Shown here piece by piece: positions 1-5,093 of a stretch of 5,093 nt of DNA. Position 1 is the first letter of the stretch, and the number at the start of each line of letters is the position of its first letter. The DNA is from an uncultured Bacteroidales bacterium (GTDB taxonomy: Bacteria; Bacteroidota; Bacteroidia; Bacteroidales; Marinilabiliaceae): positions 1 through 5,093 of the forward strand of contig CAKUVM010000082.1 in NCBI GenBank assembly GCA_934699135.1, in the 5' to 3' direction. The translations under genes and the position numbers were made by a program. The notes below the pieces were generated by a model. The model had not been told where the DNA came from and searched no databases. It saw only the letters and a program-made list of their open reading frames with translations.

Positions 1-23
1 GGCGCGGCCAGTTTGGCCGCGCC
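1..23 (-). terminator. Probable operon-end terminator hairpin, cut by window edge
   Basis: Positions 1-10 (GGCGCGGCCA) pair perfectly with 14-23 (TGGCCGCGCC) around a 3-nt loop, giving a 10-bp, very GC-rich stem. It starts 32 bp past the stop codon of the phosphatase-like gene, where the end of the minus-strand operon is expected. The U-tract needed for an intrinsic terminator would lie left of position 1 and cannot be seen. On the plus strand no T-run follows the hairpin, so if it is a terminator it serves minus-strand transcripts or a converging gene beyond the edge. Confidence 0.65.
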
Positions 24-55
24 CGCTCTTGTCATATCGTCTCGCCTATCTTCAG

Positions 56-1678
56 CTATTTCACCACGCGTATGGGCTCGCCGCTACATGCGTCGGGAAT
101 CCCCACGCCAATGAAAGAGCAAACGGTTGGGGCCACATCCGTCATATTGTGCCGCTCATAAACAACGCCACGGGGAACCTTCCAGCCATAGAAAACCAGA
201 GGCACGAACTCCCCACCCCACAGCTGCGTGAGCCGCGACCCGTCATCTTGCTCCTCGGCCCAACCGGGCTCCAAGTGAATCAAGATGTCTCCAGACCTTT
301 TGGGGTGATAGTTGCGCCGCATGGCCTCAATGACGGGCGATGACGACACGAGCGTCTTGAGACTGGCCGCCGGCACGGCCTCGCCAATGCCCTTGACCTG
401 CGTGAGGAACTCCGCAGACTGCGACAGCAGTGTGTCAAAATCCACACCTCGCTCCTTGGCCAAGTCGCGGTCCAGATATATTGAGCCGGGCGCATAGTTC
501 TTGACCCAGGCGGCCTGCCCGTGCAGAGCCATAAGGTAGAGGTTGAGGAGCGCGGAGGCGCGCTTGAGGCTCACAAAGCCGCGCTCTGCCCACTGGGGCG
601 AATCGGTCGCAGCCACGTCATAGGCCCCCTGCGCGGCGGTGAAGACCACAAGGGTGTTGTCCATACCCACGGTGGAGTCTATCATATGGAGCAACGACTC
701 AATGTTGGCATCGAGGCCCAAGAGCATATCTTCCGTCTCGGGGTCTAGCGGCTGACGCTTACGCCCCATGGCCGGCATGGCCGTGAACTGAACGAGCATG
801 AGGTCCGGCACATCATCGACGCCCATGCCCTCATAGGCTATGGCCGAGGCCGCTATGTCGCGCACCAGGTCGTTGCCATACGGTGAGCCGCAAACAGCGG
901 AGAAACGCAATGAAGGGTCTGACGGACGGCTGAGCGGATAGAAGAAAGGCGAGGAGGAGGACTGCGAGGGGAAGAAGCGCGACTGATGATATTCCGATAT
1001 GTCTTTCCGCGGGGCCCACGTCTTGGTCAGGTACGCGGCGGGAATCTTCTTGCTGTTGAAGTCGTCAATCCACTTGCGGGTTGAAGGGTCACTCACGTTG
1101 GCGGCGCACACCTGCCCGTCTCGCGCATTGAGCCATACGAAAGGCTCGCCGGCCAGCGTCCCCGATGACCATATGAGCATCTGCGGGTCGAAGCCGACAG
1201 AGAAGATTTTTGCGCGGTCGTTGTATATCTTCCTTATCTCGTTCGCCATAGTGCCGCAAAGCAACGCCCCGTTGTGCGGCCTGGCGAGCGTGTCAAAACG
1301 CCCAGCGTCCGGCACATCGCCATATATGGCATCGACCTTGCGACCCGAGAAACTGTCAATCCATTGGCGAGCCACGATGCCATGCGTGGCCGCCGGCGCG
1401 CCCGTGAAGAGCGTGGCCAAGTTTTTGCCCGCGAAATTGCCCCCCGCGTCATAATAGGCGTCAGTAAGCCGCGTGCCATAGTTAAACAGTCGGTTGAGGC
1501 CCTTGGGGCCACACTGCTCACGGACAATCTGCACCTGCTGGGCGTTGAGATTATCCACCACCAGGAGCAGCACCAGCCGCGGCCTGTCAGGGCACAGATC
1601 GGCGTTTTGCTGCGCCGAGGCCGAAAGAAAGCACGCCACGGCCGCGGCCATGGCGACTATGCGATATAAAAGCCTCAT
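56..1678 (-). CDS. Exported PafA-like alkaline phosphatase superfamily protein, probably catalytically inactive
   Basis: This is an intact 540-residue protein with a Sec signal peptide: basic start (MRLLYR), hydrophobic core about 7-18, and a likely signal peptidase I cut after A-S-A at 22. It is therefore predicted to be periplasmic or secreted. PafA-type fold marks are clear: LVVD at 39-42, FTGxPAxxHGI at 91-101, PKRSGD at 459-464, VPLVFYG at 492-498, and a C-terminal MTDVAPT...GxxxPxxCSGEPI segment at 512-536. The catalytic residues are not kept. D42 is the only metal ligand left. Aligned to PafA (numbering recalled), nucleophile T79 is A83, N100 is R104, K162 is D164, R164 is Q166, D305/H309 are P302/R306, D352/H353 are A349/Q350 and H486 is F491. 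A Ser-rich stretch lies at 238-256. There is no T9SS C-terminal domain. The ATG start is fixed by the signal peptide and a strong ribosome binding site 8 nt upstream. The gene follows pflA by 20 bp. Family membership is well supported. Loss of phosphatase activity is inferred, and its actual role is unknown. Confidence 0.88.
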   Translation of the reverse strand: MRLLYRIVAMAAAVACFLSASAQQNADLCPDRPRLVLLLVVDNLNAQQVQIVREQCGPKGLNRLFNYGTRLTDAYYDAGGNFAGKNLATLFTGAPAATHGIVARQWIDSFSGRKVDAIYGDVPDAGRFDTLARPHNGALLCGTMANEIRKIYNDRAKIFSVGFDPQMLIWSSGTLAGEPFVWLNARDGQVCAANVSDPSTRKWIDDFNSKKIPAAYLTKTWAPRKDISEYHQSRFFPSQSSSSPFFYPLSRPSDPSLRFSAVCGSPYGNDLVRDIAASAIAYEGMGVDDVPDLMLVQFTAMPAMGRKRQPLDPETEDMLLGLDANIESLLHMIDSTVGMDNTLVVFTAAQGAYDVAATDSPQWAERGFVSLKRASALLNLYLMALHGQAAWVKNYAPGSIYLDRDLAKERGVDFDTLLSQSAEFLTQVKGIGEAVPAASLKTLVSSSPVIEAMRRNYHPKRSGDILIHLEPGWAEEQDDGSRLTQLWGGEFVPLVFYGWKVPRGVVYERHNMTDVAPTVCSFIGVGIPDACSGEPIRVVK

Positions 1679-1686
1679 GTCTTTTC

Positions 1687-1694
1687 TCCTCCTT
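1687..1694 (-). promoter_or_regulatory. Strong Shine-Dalgarno site of the phosphatase-like gene
   Basis: Read on the minus strand this is AAGGAGGA, 8 nt before the ATG at 1678. It lies entirely in the 20-bp gap after the pflA stop codon. It fixes the start codon and allows translation of the third gene from the shared transcript. Neither pflB nor pflA has a comparable site; Bacteroidetes generally make little use of Shine-Dalgarno pairing, so this one stands out. Confidence 0.8.
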
Positions 1695-1698
1695 ATTC

Positions 1699-2463
1699 CT
1701 AGTGAGCGCAGCCAAGAATTTGCTCCGCGTGGGCCACTTGCTCCGGCGTGGGTTGCGGCACACCCTTTAGCTGATAGGGGATGCCCAGTTTCTCATATTT
1801 AAATTGCGCCATCGTGTGGTATGGCAGCACCTCAATCTTCCGCAAGTGACTGAGCGAATCCGCCAAATGGCGAATGGCCACAAGGTTGTTGTCAGAATCA
1901 GTCCAGCCGGGCACCAAGACGTGTCGCAGCCACAAATCGACGCCAAGCTCGTCAATGCGGCGCGCGCACTCAATGATGTTGGCGTTAGGCTGGCCTGTTA
2001 GCCTCTTGTGCTGCTCCGGATCGGCGTGCTTGATGTCTAGCATCACGGTGTCGGTGAGAGACATAAGCTCCGTAAACTTATGGGCGAAAGGGCTTGCCGA
2101 GGTGTATGGCTGCCCCGCCGTGTCTAGGCATGTTGAGATCTTGCGCCTCTGCGCCTCACGAAACAGCTCAATGAGGAAGTCAATCTGGAGAAGCGGCTCG
2201 CCGCCGCTCACGGTGATGCCCCCCAGAGGCTTGCCATTGGCCCCGGGCTCGCCCCAATAGGAGCGGAAACGCTCCGCCTTGTCGAGCAACTCGCCCACCT
2301 CCATCAGCTTGGCGGAAGCCGACGCCCCGGCGCCATGCCCCCACGAGTCTGGGTTGTGGCAATAGCGGCAGCGCATATCGCACCCCTGCGTAAATATTAT
2401 AAATCTGATTCCGGGCCCGTCTACCGAGCCAAAAGATTCTGTGGAATGGATTAGACCTTTCAT
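1699..2463 (-). CDS. pflA: Pyruvate formate-lyase activating enzyme (radical SAM)
   Basis: This 254-residue cytosolic enzyme uses a [4Fe-4S] cluster to cleave S-adenosylmethionine reductively. The resulting 5'-deoxyadenosyl radical takes a hydrogen from the C-terminal glycine of PFL, making the glycyl radical. Visible motifs: VDGPGIR at 14-20; the cluster motif CX3CX2C at C28, C32 and C35 within QGCDMRCRYCHNPDSW; SAM-binding SGGEP at 86-90; DIKH at 143-146; VPGWTD at 184-189; and the family C-terminal block EVLPYHTMAQFKYEKLGIPY at 211-230. The length is close to E. coli PflA (246). The start at 2463 is chosen because family homology begins at MKGLIHSTESFGSVDGPG; the frame stays open upstream to a TTG at 2520, but that would translate through the hairpin. 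No Shine-Dalgarno site is seen. The gene lies 102 bp after pflB, its protein substrate, behind a terminator-like hairpin, and 20 bp before the phosphatase-like gene. No key residue is missing. Confidence 0.96.
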   Translation of the reverse strand: MKGLIHSTESFGSVDGPGIRFIIFTQGCDMRCRYCHNPDSWGHGAGASASAKLMEVGELLDKAERFRSYWGEPGANGKPLGGITVSGGEPLLQIDFLIELFREAQRRKISTCLDTAGQPYTSASPFAHKFTELMSLTDTVMLDIKHADPEQHKRLTGQPNANIIECARRIDELGVDLWLRHVLVPGWTDSDNNLVAIRHLADSLSHLRKIEVLPYHTMAQFKYEKLGIPYQLKGVPQPTPEQVAHAEQILGCAH

Positions 2464-2477
2464 GCCGCTAAGATACG

Positions 2478-2522
2478 AAAAAGGTTGGCAACGACCCCGT
2501 TTGCCTCGGGCCGTCGCCAACC
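2478..2522 (-). terminator. Intrinsic terminator/attenuator between pflB and pflA
   Basis: On the minus strand GGTTGGCGACGGCCC (2522-2508) pairs with GGGTCGTTGCCAACC (2497-2483) in an uninterrupted 15-bp stem with a 10-nt loop, followed directly by TTTTT (2482-2478). Two pairs are G-U only on the minus strand and become A-C mismatches on the plus strand, so the structure fits minus-strand RNA. The U-tract ends 14 nt before the pflA ATG, leaving no room for a separate promoter. Read-through is therefore likely needed for pflA. It could also protect the 3' end of a pflB-only mRNA. Confidence 0.85.
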
Positions 2523-2536
2523 TGTTGAACTTTAAT

Positions 2537-2563
2537 CCGCAAAGCCCTCTGTCGGGTCCGCGG
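2537..2563 (-). other. Second hairpin just after the pflB stop codon
   Basis: On the minus strand CCGCGGACCC (2563-2554) can pair with GGGCTTTGCGG (2547-2537) around a 6-nt loop, with one bulged C and two G-U pairs. It begins two bases after the TAG stop of pflB and lies upstream of the terminator at 2478-2522. No U-tract follows it. It may help shield the pflB message from 3' decay; that role is inferred. Confidence 0.5.
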
Positions 2564-2565
2564 GG

Positions 2566-4824
2566 CTAGAGCTGCTCGTGAGCCTGACGCGCAATGACGT
2601 CGAGCTGCTGCTCGCGGGTCAGGTCAATGAACTTGACCGCATAGCCGGAGACGCGGATGGTGAAGTTAGCGAACTCCTCCTTCTCGGGGTGCTCCATGGC
2701 GTCTTTGAGCTTATCAAGGCCGAAGACGTTGACGTTGAGGTGGTGCGCGCCGCGGTTGAAGTAGCCGTCCATGACGCCCACGAGGGTGTTGGCGCGCTCG
2801 TCATCATTGTGACCAAGCGCGTTGGGGCAGATTGTCTGGGTGTTGGAGATGCCGTCGAGCGCATACTCGTATGGCAACTTGGCCACCGAGTTGAGCGACG
2901 CGAGGAGGCCGTTCTTCTCCGCGCCGTATGATGGGTTGGCGCCAGGAGAGAGGGGCGTGCCGGCCCTGCGTCCGTCGGGCAAGTTGTTGGTATACTTGCC
3001 GTAGACCACGTTGGACGTGATGGTGAGGATGGACGTTGTGGGCTCGCTGTTGCGATAGGTGTGATATTTCTTGATCTTGCTCAGGAAAGTCTTGAGCAGC
3101 CATACGGCGATATCGTCGGCGCGGTCGTCGTCATTGCCGTAGCGAGGGAATTCGCCCTCGGTCTTGAAGTCGACGGGGAAGCCAGTCTCGTCACGGATTA
3201 TGGTGACCTTGGCGTACTTGATGGCGCTTATGGAGTCCACCACGTGGCTGAAGCCGGCAATGCCGGTGGCGAAGGTGCGGCGCACGTCAGTGTCTATGAG
3301 AGCCATCTCGGCGGCCTCATAGAAGTACTTGTCGTGCATGTAGTGGATGAGGTTCAGCGTCTTGACGTAGATGCCGGCGAGCCAATCCATCATGACCTCG
3401 AAGCGGGGCATGAACTCGTCATAGGAGAGGGTGTCTCCGGCGATAGGACGAAGCCTTGGGCCACACTGCTCGCGGCTCTTGGCGTCCTCGCCGCCGTTGA
3501 TGGCGTAGAGGAGGCACTTGGCGAGGTTGGCGCGAGCACCGAAGAACTGCATCTCCTTGCCAGTCTGAGTGGCGGAGACGCAGCAGCAGATGCTGTAGTC
3601 GTCTCCCCAAACCGGGCGCATGACGTCGTCGTTCTCATACTGGATGCTGCTGGTCTTCACAGAGATCATGGCGGCGAACTTCTTGAAGTTCTTTGGCAGT
3701 CGGCTGCTGTAGAGAACTGTGAGGTTAGGCTCTGGAGACGGGCCCATGTTGACCAGGGTGTGGAGGAATCGGTAGTCGTTCTTGGTGACCATGGATCTGC
3801 CATCCTGACCTATGCCGCCGACCTCGAGTGTGGCCCATACGGGGTCGCCACTGAAGAGCTGGTTGTAACTGGGGATGCGCGCGAACTTGACCATGCGGAA
3901 CTTCATGACCATATGGTCTACGAGTTCCTGCGCCTGCTCCTCAGTGAGGGTGCCGTCGGCAAGGTCGCGGGTGATGTATATGTCGAGGAAAGTGGAGACG
4001 CGGCCGACGGACATGGCAGCGCCGTTTTGGGTCTTGACGGCGGCCAAGTAGCCGAAGTAGAGCCACTGGAAGGCCTCGCGCGCGTTTGTGGCGGGAGCGG
4101 AGATGTCGTAGCCGTAGATCTGCGCCATCTCCTTCATTCCCTTGAGGGCCTTGATCTGCATCGCGACCTCCTCGCGCAGGCGGATGACGTCGTCAATCAT
4201 GCCCTGGTCGCCAATGTTCTCCAGGTCTTTCTGTTTCTCGGCAATGAGGAAGTCGATGCCATAGAGGGCCACGCGGCGGTAGTCACCCACGATGCGGCCA
4301 CGGCCATAGGTGTCCGGCAAGCCGGTGAGGATGTGGTTGTGGCGCACACTCTTCATCTCGGGGGTGTAAGCGTCGAAGACGCCGTCGTTGTGGGTCTTGC
4401 AATATTTGGTGAAGACCTCGTGAAGCTTCTCGGAAGGCTGGTAGCCATATGTGGTGCACGCCTGCTCGGCCATCTTGATGCCGCCGTAGGGCATGAAAGC
4501 GCGCTTGAGAGGCTTGTCCGTCTGCAGACCCACGACTTTCTCCAGATCCTTGGTGCCGTCTCCAATGTAGCCTGGGCCATAGGCCGTCAAGCTAGAGACG
4601 ACCTCCGTCTCCATATCTAGCACTCCGCCTTTAGCGCGCTCCTCCTTCTGCAACTTCTGGAGCATGCCCCAGAGCTTCGTGGTGGCCTCCGTAGGGCCGG
4701 CAAGGAAAGAATCATCGCCATCGTAGGCCGTGTAGTTGTTCTGAATGAAGTCGCGGAGGTTGACCTCGTCACGCCACTTTTGACCTTTGAAGCCCTTCCA
4801 GGCCTCAACATTGACTTCTGCCAT
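2566..4824 (-). CDS. pflB: Pyruvate formate-lyase (formate C-acetyltransferase)
   Basis: This 752-residue cytosolic glycyl-radical enzyme turns pyruvate and CoA into acetyl-CoA and formate in anaerobic fermentation. The N-terminus has the usual WKGFKGQKW...VNLRDFIQNNYT and GDDSFL blocks (9-40). The catalytic cysteine pair is C414-C415 in SICCCVSATQTGKEMQFFGARANL, with an extra Cys at 413 where E. coli has Ala. The glycyl radical site is G727 in RVSGYAVKF (724-732). W330 and R431 match pyruvate-pocket residues of the E. coli enzyme. PDGRRAG lies at 616-622, and the form GYFNRGAHHLNVNV (687-700) is the shorter version of the E. coli segment. The length is close to E. coli PflB (760). The frame is complete and all catalytic residues are present. 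The ATG at 4824 is preceded by an A-rich leader with no Shine-Dalgarno site. It is the first gene of the operon and is followed by its activase. No YfiD-like spare-part protein or focA is nearby. Glycerol dehydratase-like members are excluded by the double cysteine. Confidence 0.97.
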   Translation of the reverse strand: MAEVNVEAWKGFKGQKWRDEVNLRDFIQNNYTAYDGDDSFLAGPTEATTKLWGMLQKLQKEERAKGGVLDMETEVVSSLTAYGPGYIGDGTKDLEKVVGLQTDKPLKRAFMPYGGIKMAEQACTTYGYQPSEKLHEVFTKYCKTHNDGVFDAYTPEMKSVRHNHILTGLPDTYGRGRIVGDYRRVALYGIDFLIAEKQKDLENIGDQGMIDDVIRLREEVAMQIKALKGMKEMAQIYGYDISAPATNAREAFQWLYFGYLAAVKTQNGAAMSVGRVSTFLDIYITRDLADGTLTEEQAQELVDHMVMKFRMVKFARIPSYNQLFSGDPVWATLEVGGIGQDGRSMVTKNDYRFLHTLVNMGPSPEPNLTVLYSSRLPKNFKKFAAMISVKTSSIQYENDDVMRPVWGDDYSICCCVSATQTGKEMQFFGARANLAKCLLYAINGGEDAKSREQCGPRLRPIAGDTLSYDEFMPRFEVMMDWLAGIYVKTLNLIHYMHDKYFYEAAEMALIDTDVRRTFATGIAGFSHVVDSISAIKYAKVTIIRDETGFPVDFKTEGEFPRYGNDDDRADDIAVWLLKTFLSKIKKYHTYRNSEPTTSILTITSNVVYGKYTNNLPDGRRAGTPLSPGANPSYGAEKNGLLASLNSVAKLPYEYALDGISNTQTICPNALGHNDDERANTLVGVMDGYFNRGAHHLNVNVFGLDKLKDAMEHPEKEEFANFTIRVSGYAVKFIDLTREQQLDVIARQAHEQL

Positions 4825-4952
4825 TTGCTTGATTAGTGGTTATGTGTAGATTTTCTTATTGTCTTCGCAGGAAAAGCGGGCCGCACGCGCCGCTCAATTT
4901 TCACATTGTTTGATAGACGTTCACCCTTGTTCTATTTAGAACTTTTACAAAC
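4825..4952 (-). promoter_or_regulatory. Predicted 5' leader of the pflB mRNA
   Basis: If transcription starts about 5 nt after the -7 element (near 4951-4953), pflB has a leader of about 125-130 nt. It contains the inverted repeat at 4929-4942, then a GC-rich patch (4876-4894), and ends in an A-rich stretch without a Shine-Dalgarno site before the ATG. I recognise no known riboswitch in it. The start site is predicted, not observed. Confidence 0.45.
4929..4942. promoter_or_regulatory. 14-bp inverted repeat, candidate operator
   Basis: The plus strand reads GTTCTATTTAGAAC: perfect 6-bp arms GTTCTA/TAGAAC around two T's. It sits about 10-25 bp downstream of the predicted pflB transcription start, a position where a bound dimeric repressor would block transcription. 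It does not match the Rex or FNR consensus as I know them. It could also be chance in AT-rich DNA. Confidence 0.4.
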
Positions 4953-4956
4953 AGCG

Positions 4957-4988
4957 CAAAATTACAGAAATGTTTCAAAGACGGCAAA
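4957..4988 (-). promoter_or_regulatory. Bacteroidetes-type promoter of the pfl operon
   Basis: On the minus strand a -33 element TTTG (4988-4985) is followed after 20 nt by TAATTTTG (4964-4957), which fits the Bacteroidetes housekeeping consensus TTTG-N19-21-TAnnTTTG exactly. It is the only full match I found upstream of pflB. Transcription would start near 4951-4953 and run into pflB. I see no such promoter in the gaps before pflA or the phosphatase-like gene, supporting a single operon. Confidence 0.75.
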
Positions 4989-4991
4989 ACG

Positions 4992-5017
4992 CAGCCAATG
5001 AAAAAATGCCAGCCAAT
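4992..5017. repeat. Direct repeat CAGCCAAT x2 upstream of the pfl promoter
   Basis: CAGCCAAT occurs at 4992-4999 and 5010-5017, 18 bp apart, with the second base set starting just upstream of the -33 element at 4985-4988. The two sites lie at roughly -40 to -65 from the predicted start, where activators often bind. The match is short and the activator role is inferred. Confidence 0.35.
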
Positions 5018-5093
5018 ATGCTAAAAGAGGTTTAACGACCCATTAATTAGCGAATAATCTGCATTTTACGGCAAAAAACAAGCCATGCGCGAC

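Noticed and set aside
999..1454. Plus-strand open frame of 151 codons opposite the phosphatase-like gene
   Set aside because: It has no recognisable domain or ribosome binding site and lies fully inside a well-supported gene; it is an antisense shadow. The same applies to the other short antisense frames at 29-343, 1274-1669 and 1874-2260.
1610..1678. Lipoprotein signal in the phosphatase-like protein (Cys16)
   Set aside because: The residues before Cys16 (A-V-A) are a weak lipobox, and a standard A-S-A signal peptidase I site follows at 20-22.
2464..2520. Upstream extension of pflA to a TTG at 2520 (19 more residues)
   Set aside because: The extension would translate through the terminator stem, has no similarity to PFL activases, and the family N-terminus starts at the ATG at 2463.
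3061..4620. Long plus-strand open frame (519 codons) opposite pflB
   Set aside because: Its composition (rich in V, L, A, E, G, D, H without family motifs) is what the antisense of a GC-rich coding gene gives, and pflB on the other strand is unmistakable.
4872..4895. Attenuator-like hairpin in the pflB leader (AGCGG...CCGCT followed by TTTT on the minus strand)
   Set aside because: The stem is only 5-6 bp with a 10-nt loop; too weak to call a terminator without folding or transcript data.
5085..5093. Possible start of a divergent plus-strand gene (ATG at 5085)
   Set aside because: Only three codons are in the window, there is no ribosome binding site, and no good plus-strand promoter was found (TTTG-N20-TATTTAGA near 4909 matches poorly).
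4825..5093. FNR-like or Rex-like sites in the pfl control region
   Set aside because: Only half-sites such as TTGAT and TGTGAA are present; no full dyad matches either consensus.

Overview
The window looks like a chromosomal piece of an anaerobic Bacteroidales-type bacterium. The evidence is a match to the Bacteroidetes promoter consensus (TTTG, 20 nt, TAnnTTTG) upstream of the first gene, two of three genes starting without a Shine-Dalgarno sequence, and protein types typical of gut Bacteroidetes (a pyruvate formate-lyase with the 'GAHHLNVNV' form of the C-terminal region, and a PafA-like alkaline phosphatase relative). The genus cannot be settled from the sequence. The coding DNA is GC-rich and the upstream leader is AT-rich. 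There is no sign of mobile DNA, CRISPR, tRNA or rRNA.

All three genes lie on the minus strand, so transcription runs from high to low coordinates. The 269 bases at the right end (4825-5093) hold the control region: a predicted promoter at 4957-4988, short repeats just upstream of it, a 14-bp inverted repeat just downstream of the predicted start, and a leader of about 125-130 nt. Next come pflB (2566-4824, pyruvate formate-lyase), a 102-bp gap with two hairpins, pflA (1699-2463, the radical SAM activase of PFL), a 20-bp gap with a near-perfect Shine-Dalgarno sequence, and an exported PafA-like alkaline phosphatase superfamily protein (56-1678). A GC-rich hairpin at 1-23 probably ends the operon.

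PflB splits pyruvate plus CoA into acetyl-CoA and formate under anoxic conditions. PflA installs the glycyl radical that PflB needs. No formate channel (focA) is in the window. The hairpin between pflB and pflA has the full form of an intrinsic terminator on the transcribed strand. It lies only 14 nt before the pflA start, so pflA and the third gene are probably expressed by partial read-through, giving an excess of lyase over activase.

The most notable feature is the third gene. Its product keeps the overall alkaline phosphatase fold signatures and a signal peptide. However, by motif alignment it has lost the nucleophilic threonine, five of the six zinc ligands, and the Asn, Lys and Arg that bind phosphate in PafA. 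It is an intact reading frame that appears to encode a catalytically dead, exported pseudophosphatase, co-transcribed with the PFL system.
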